Positions 60,869 through 64,000 of a DNA stretch of 64,000 nt are shown piece after piece. How positions within the stretch are numbered: the first letter of the stretch is position 1; every line of letters begins with the position of its first letter. Source of the DNA: Candidatus Sulfopaludibacter sp. SbA3 (GTDB lineage Bacteria; Acidobacteriota; Terriglobia; Bryobacterales; Bryobacteraceae). The notes beneath the pieces are model-generated. The model was not told where the DNA came from, ran no database searches, and saw nothing but the letters and a program-made list of their open reading frames with translations. Made by a program: the position numbers and the translations under genes. The stretch covers positions 1-64,000 of the forward strand of contig CAMDED010000002.1 in NCBI GenBank assembly GCA_945893365.1, written 5' to 3'.

Positions 60869-62299
60869 ATGAATCGACACTGGAACTCTTACCTTAATCG
60901 CACGTTATCGCGGCGCGATCTGCTGCGCGTCAGCAGCGCTGGATTTGGCGGCTTGGCCTTGGCCGGCTTGCTTGGGCAGGAGGCGCGCGCGGCTACCCTC
61001 GGAACAGCCGCCGGTCCGCTCGTGCCCAAGTCGCCTCACTTTGAGCCGAGGGTCAAACGCGTCATCTTTCTGTTCATGCATGGCGGGCCGTCTCAGGTAG
61101 ATACCTTCGACTACAAGCCGCTGCTCAAGCGGGACCACGGCAAGCCGCTACCCTTCAAGCGGCCGAAGGTCGTGTCGAGCGAGACTTTCAATCTTCTGCA
61201 ATCGCCATGGGAGTTCAAACAGCACGGCGAGAGCGGAGCCTGGGTCAGCGAACTATTTCCCGAGTTGGCGAAGAAGGTGGACGACATCTGCTTTATCCGG
61301 TCGATGTGGGGCTCGAATTCGCGCCACGGCGGCGCGCTGCTTGAGATGCACACGGGAAGCGATACGTTCGTCCGTCCAAGCATGGGTTCCTGGATCACCT
61401 ATGGACTGGGCACCGAGAACCAGAGCATGCCCGGCTTCATCACCATCTGCCCCACGCAAAGCCACGGGGGCGCGAACAATTTCGGCTCCGCGTTTCTTCC
61501 CGCGCCCTATGCCGGGACCCCCATCGGCGCAGTGGGAATCCCTGCGCGCGAGGCGAGGATTCCGTTTATCGCGAACACCGAGTCGCCGGTCGATATTCAG
61601 CGCATCGAGATCGACTACATCCAGGAAATGAACCGGCGGCAACTCGAGGGAACCGGTCCCGACCGCGCGCTCGAGGGCCGCATCGAGTCGTTTGAATTGG
61701 CGTTCCGGATGCAGGCCGAAGCTCCGCAACTGCAGGATCTAAACACGGAAACCGAGGCCACGCGGAAGCTTTACGGATTGGACAATCCCATCACGGAAGA
61801 CTTCGGACGCCAGTGTCTGATGGCTCGCCGGTTTTCCGAACGCGGCGTGCGTTTTGTGCAGGTCAGCCATACCTATAAATGGGATCAGCACACTCAATTG
61901 CGGCGCGACCATTCGCAGAACGCCCGCGAAGTGGACAAGCCGATTGCGGGGTTGCTCGCGGATCTGAAGTCCCGCGGGCTGCTGAAGGATACGCTTGTGC
62001 TGTGGGGCGGGGAATTCGGCAGGACGCCGACCGCGCAGGGCTCGGATGGGCGCGACCACAACCCGGAAGCCTTCACGATGTGGATGGCCGGCGGCGGCGT
62101 CAAAGCGGGCCTTCAATACGGCGCAACCGACGATTACGGCTACTATTCCATGGTGAACAAGGTCCACTTCCACGATCTCCACGCAACGATTCTGCACCTC
62201 ATGGGGATGGATCACAAGCGGCTGACCTATCGCTATGCCGGCCGCGACTTCCGCCTCACCGACGTTCACGGGGAAGTGGTTCGAGACATTCTGGCGTAG
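60869..62299 (+). CDS. DUF1501 (sulfatase-fold) Tat-exported protein
   Basis: A 476-residue protein starting 19 bases after the DUF1553 stop. A Tat signal (LSRRDLLRVSSAGFGGLALA) precedes a domain of the alkaline-phosphatase/sulfatase superfamily type: IFLFMHGGPSQVDTFDYKP near the start, RFVQVSHTYKWDQH, and LVLWGGEFGRTPTAQGSDGR with DHNPEAF near the end. No sulfatase Cys signature is visible. Partnership with the DUF1549/DUF1553 protein is the rule for the family; the substrate is unknown. Confidence 0.9.
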   Translation: MNRHWNSYLNRTLSRRDLLRVSSAGFGGLALAGLLGQEARAATLGTAAGPLVPKSPHFEPRVKRVIFLFMHGGPSQVDTFDYKPLLKRDHGKPLPFKRPKVVSSETFNLLQSPWEFKQHGESGAWVSELFPELAKKVDDICFIRSMWGSNSRHGGALLEMHTGSDTFVRPSMGSWITYGLGTENQSMPGFITICPTQSHGGANNFGSAFLPAPYAGTPIGAVGIPAREARIPFIANTESPVDIQRIEIDYIQEMNRRQLEGTGPDRALEGRIESFELAFRMQAEAPQLQDLNTETEATRKLYGLDNPITEDFGRQCLMARRFSERGVRFVQVSHTYKWDQHTQLRRDHSQNAREVDKPIAGLLADLKSRGLLKDTLVLWGGEFGRTPTAQGSDGRDHNPEAFTMWMAGGGVKAGLQYGATDDYGYYSMVNKVHFHDLHATILHLMGMDHKRLTYRYAGRDFRLTDVHGEVVRDILA

Positions 62300-62306
62300 C
62301 TGGCGA

Positions 62307-62324
62307 CGCCGGTCGGCGATTTTT
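62307..62324 (+). terminator. Short hairpin with T-run after the DUF1501 gene
   Basis: CGCC (62307-62310) and GGCG (62315-62318) flank the loop GGTC and are followed by A and five T residues. The stem is short, so termination may be partial. Confidence 0.45.
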
Positions 62325-62365
62325 ACCCAGGGGATATTGACAGAGCAATATTAGCCGGGTAAAAT
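62321..62365 (+). promoter_or_regulatory. Palindromic leaderless promoter of the DUF2239 gene
   Basis: A -35 box TTGACA (62337-62342) and a -10 box TAAAAT (62360-62365) are 17 bases apart, and the ATG at 62373 is where transcription should start. The promoter lies in a nested palindrome: TTTTACCC (62321-62328) with GGGTAAAA (62357-62364), and inside it ATATTG with CAATAT. This suggests an operator, and a leaderless mRNA. Confidence 0.6.
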
Positions 62366-62372
62366 CTAGCGT

Positions 62373-62978
62373 ATGGAAGAGGAACGAACCTACACCGCAT
62401 TCGAGGGCCAAACTCTCATCGCCTCAGGTCCGATTGAGGCCATGCTCCCAATCGCGAAGGCGAGGTTTGATGAGAACGAGAGCGTTCTTTTCCTCGTTTT
62501 CGAGGACCAGAGCGGCCGGCAGGTGGACTTCGACCTTCGGGGCGCCTTGACCGAGGTCGTGGCGCGCGCTTTGCCGCCGCGGTCCCGATCCGGGCCAGGC
62601 CGTCCGAAGCTGGGGGTAGTCTCACGGGAAGTCTCGCTGCTTCCCCGCCACTGGGCTTGGCTTGAGGAACAACCGAATGGGGCGTCGGCGGCGCTCCGCC
62701 GACTTGTCGATCAGGCGAGAAAGCGGGAGCCCGGCGAGCAGCGCGCGCGTCTGGCGACGGAGGCGGCAGGCCGAATTATGTCCGCTGTGGCAGGGAACCT
62801 TCCCGGCTATGAGGAAGCAACCCGCGCACTCTACGCTGCGAACCGCGCAGGCTTTGAGGATCTGGTTCTGCACTGGCCTCACGATATTCGGGACTACATC
62901 CGGCGAGGGGCCGAGGACGCCTTCCGTTACAAGGACGGCTCCCGCGAAGTCTCGCCAGACTGCCTGAATGGGGTGTAG
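62373..62978 (+). CDS. DUF2239-family protein
   Basis: A 201-residue protein matching DUF2239: YTAFEGQTLIASGPIE at the start, LVFEDQSGRQVDFDLRGAL (about 51-69), the basic GRPKLGVVSREVSLLPRHW (about 75-100) and GASAALRRLVDQARK, all family hallmarks. The function is unknown; the basic centre and the arginine-rich helix resemble DNA- or RNA-binding segments. No ribosome site is seen, in line with the predicted leaderless transcript. The nested palindrome over the promoter may be its own target. Confidence 0.85.
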   Translation: MEEERTYTAFEGQTLIASGPIEAMLPIAKARFDENESVLFLVFEDQSGRQVDFDLRGALTEVVARALPPRSRSGPGRPKLGVVSREVSLLPRHWAWLEEQPNGASAALRRLVDQARKREPGEQRARLATEAAGRIMSAVAGNLPGYEEATRALYAANRAGFEDLVLHWPHDIRDYIRRGAEDAFRYKDGSREVSPDCLNGV

Positions 62979-63025
62979 GCGAGCCTCTCGCAAACCAGCC
63001 GTATCCGGTGAGACCGGCGCCTCCC

Positions 63026-63085
63026 GAGCTTTACGGATTGGATAAACCCATCGTCGACAACTTCGGCGCCGGTGTTCGCAGTCGC
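63026..63085 (+). pseudogene. Micro-remnant of a DUF1501 gene
   Basis: Twenty codons reading ELYGLDKPIVDNFGAG match KLYGLDNPITEDFGRQ of the DUF1501 protein at 60.9-62.3 kb, and the DNA is very similar at its start (AGCTTTACGGATTGGA in both). Nothing of the gene remains on either side. It is a relic of a second DUF1501 copy or a small duplication. The region 62979-63376 otherwise shows no gene. Confidence 0.5.
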
Positions 63086-63376
63086 CGAGCCTGGCGCGCC
63101 GCGGCGCTATTGTATCCTTGATCGCCCATGGTCAGACGACCGCACGACGCCACTAATCCGTCGCGCTCATCCGTCGAAATCCGCTCGATAACTCATCGGC
63201 GAGCGAGTAGCCTGAACATGGGCCAGTGGGCTCAGCAGATGCTGAAGTTGGCAAGCCGCGTGCTCTTGATAAGACTCCTGTCAAAGGTAAGTCGTTGCCC
63301 AAAAGCCCCAGAGATATTTCCAGGTACTGCCTATGTGGGCGGCAATCCGCGGTAACGGTTAAGGAACCATTTAGCG

Positions 63377-64000
63377 ATGAAATGCATGCTGATCTTAATG
63401 CTCGCGGTCCCGGCCGTGGTTGGCCAAACGGGAAGAACTGGCATTAACGGCCAGGTGACGCTCTCCGGAAGCGATGCCGGCATAAGCGGCGCGACCATTG
63501 CCGCCAGCGGGTCGCAAGGCGGCACCGCCATTACGGACGCGAAGGGCAGGTACTCATTACGCGGCATGGCAGCCGGCGCCAGCGATACCGTTACGGCCTC
63601 GAAGAGCGGATACGAACTCAGCGGCGCGCGGAGCTTTACGAACCTTGCCGCCAATCGGACCGCCAGCTTTGCCGCCACACCATCGCTCAGCATCAATGGC
63701 GGGTCGAACAGCGCTCAGGTTGCGCCCTTGACTAACGTTTCGCTGGCGTTCAACCTTTTCGACCAACCCAATGGGGCCAACAACATCGCCTGAGCGCAGT
63801 ATTATTTTGCGGATAGTTTGGGGACTCCCCATTGCTACGGGAACTGGGGGCGGCCCAACGGCCTCAATCTCTATGGCGGGAACACCGGGGTGGCATGGGG
63901 TTTCAACATGAACCAGAGCGACAGCTTCTGCACCGTTTCGCTTGCCTCCATCGCGAATTCTTCGAGCGATCCGTCGGCAGTCACGGCCCTCCTGAACGTG
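63377..64000 (+). pseudogene. Exported protein with carboxypeptidase-regulatory domain, interrupted by TGA, running off the window
   Basis: The ATG at 63377 follows AAGGA and begins a signal peptide (MKCMLILMLAVPAVVGQ). A carboxypeptidase-regulatory-like repeat follows (ITDAKGRYSLRGMAAGASDT, about 55-74). A TGA at 63791-63793 ends the ORF at 138 residues, yet the same frame stays open to the window edge with protein-like sequence (AQYYFADSLGTPHCYGNWG). The likely ancestral codon is TGG. It is either a nonsense-mutated gene, a sequencing error, or a short protein with a chance-open frame behind it. Confidence 0.65.

Noticed and set aside
63128-63355. A 75-codon ORF between the DUF2239 and last genes
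   Set aside because: It has no ribosome site, no motif and a basic, low-complexity composition; chance opening is likelier.

Overview
The window looks like the chromosome of a GC-rich Acidobacteriota species, most likely of the Bryobacter/Solibacter lineage. This is an inference from gene families seen together: two Oar-like TonB-dependent receptors with N-terminal carboxypeptidase-regulatory domains, a DUF1549/DUF1553 cytochrome protein followed by a DUF1501 protein, two PEP-CTERM proteins, a DUF2239 protein and many Tat-type secreted proteins. No rRNA or CRISPR array is present; one tRNA (Cys) is.

Layout. 0-5 kb: a truncated IS630-type transposase, then an Oar-like receptor translationally coupled to a TPR lipoprotein, read leftward from a consensus promoter. 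5-9 kb: a glutamate-semialdehyde-aminomutase-like aminotransferase divergent from an N-acyl-D-amino-acid deacylase and an ACMSD-like amidohydrolase. 9-14 kb: a stand-alone alarmone synthetase, a four-gene potABCD-type ABC operon, and a small EXLDI-like DNA-binding protein whose promoter is a palindrome. 14-16 kb: tRNA-Cys and a sialidase-fold protein.

15.8-32.4 kb: a leftward glycan locus. Thirteen genes from a nucleotide-sugar epimerase to a GT2 glycosyltransferase, most coupled by ATGA stop/start overlaps, encode three SDR epimerases, a nucleotidyltransferase-kinase fusion, a Gfo/Idh oxidoreductase, a UDP-glucose-dehydrogenase relative without its catalytic cysteine, a Nudix-like protein, two DegT aminotransferases, a thiamine-diphosphate E1 alpha/beta pair without E2/E3, and a methyltransferase. 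A large polytopic protein follows, with a decayed partial copy of itself upstream. I infer synthesis and assembly of an unusual, possibly branched or amino, sugar. It is the best candidate for an undescribed pathway here.

32.4-47 kb: a stretch with IS1182-type remains, a PEP-CTERM protein, an M20 peptidase, cysD and cysN fused to a dead APS-kinase domain, an Rpn-type nuclease with a duplicated tail, an MFS transporter, a sigma/anti-sigma/secretin-domain operon, a beta-propeller phosphoesterase and a class C beta-lactamase-fold hydrolase.

47-52 kb: a second Oar-like receptor preceded by an apparently leaderless 23-codon ORF ending in three Cys codons and a stop, a likely cysteine-responsive attenuator. 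An IS630-family element sits precisely in the TA shared by the stop codons of this receptor and a convergent PEP-CTERM gene. 52-64 kb: a TlpA-like thioredoxin protein, tandem Tat-exported paralogues, PPK2, a cytochrome c, the DUF1549/DUF1553-DUF1501 pair, a DUF2239 gene with a leaderless palindromic promoter, and a secreted protein interrupted by an in-frame TGA at the right edge.
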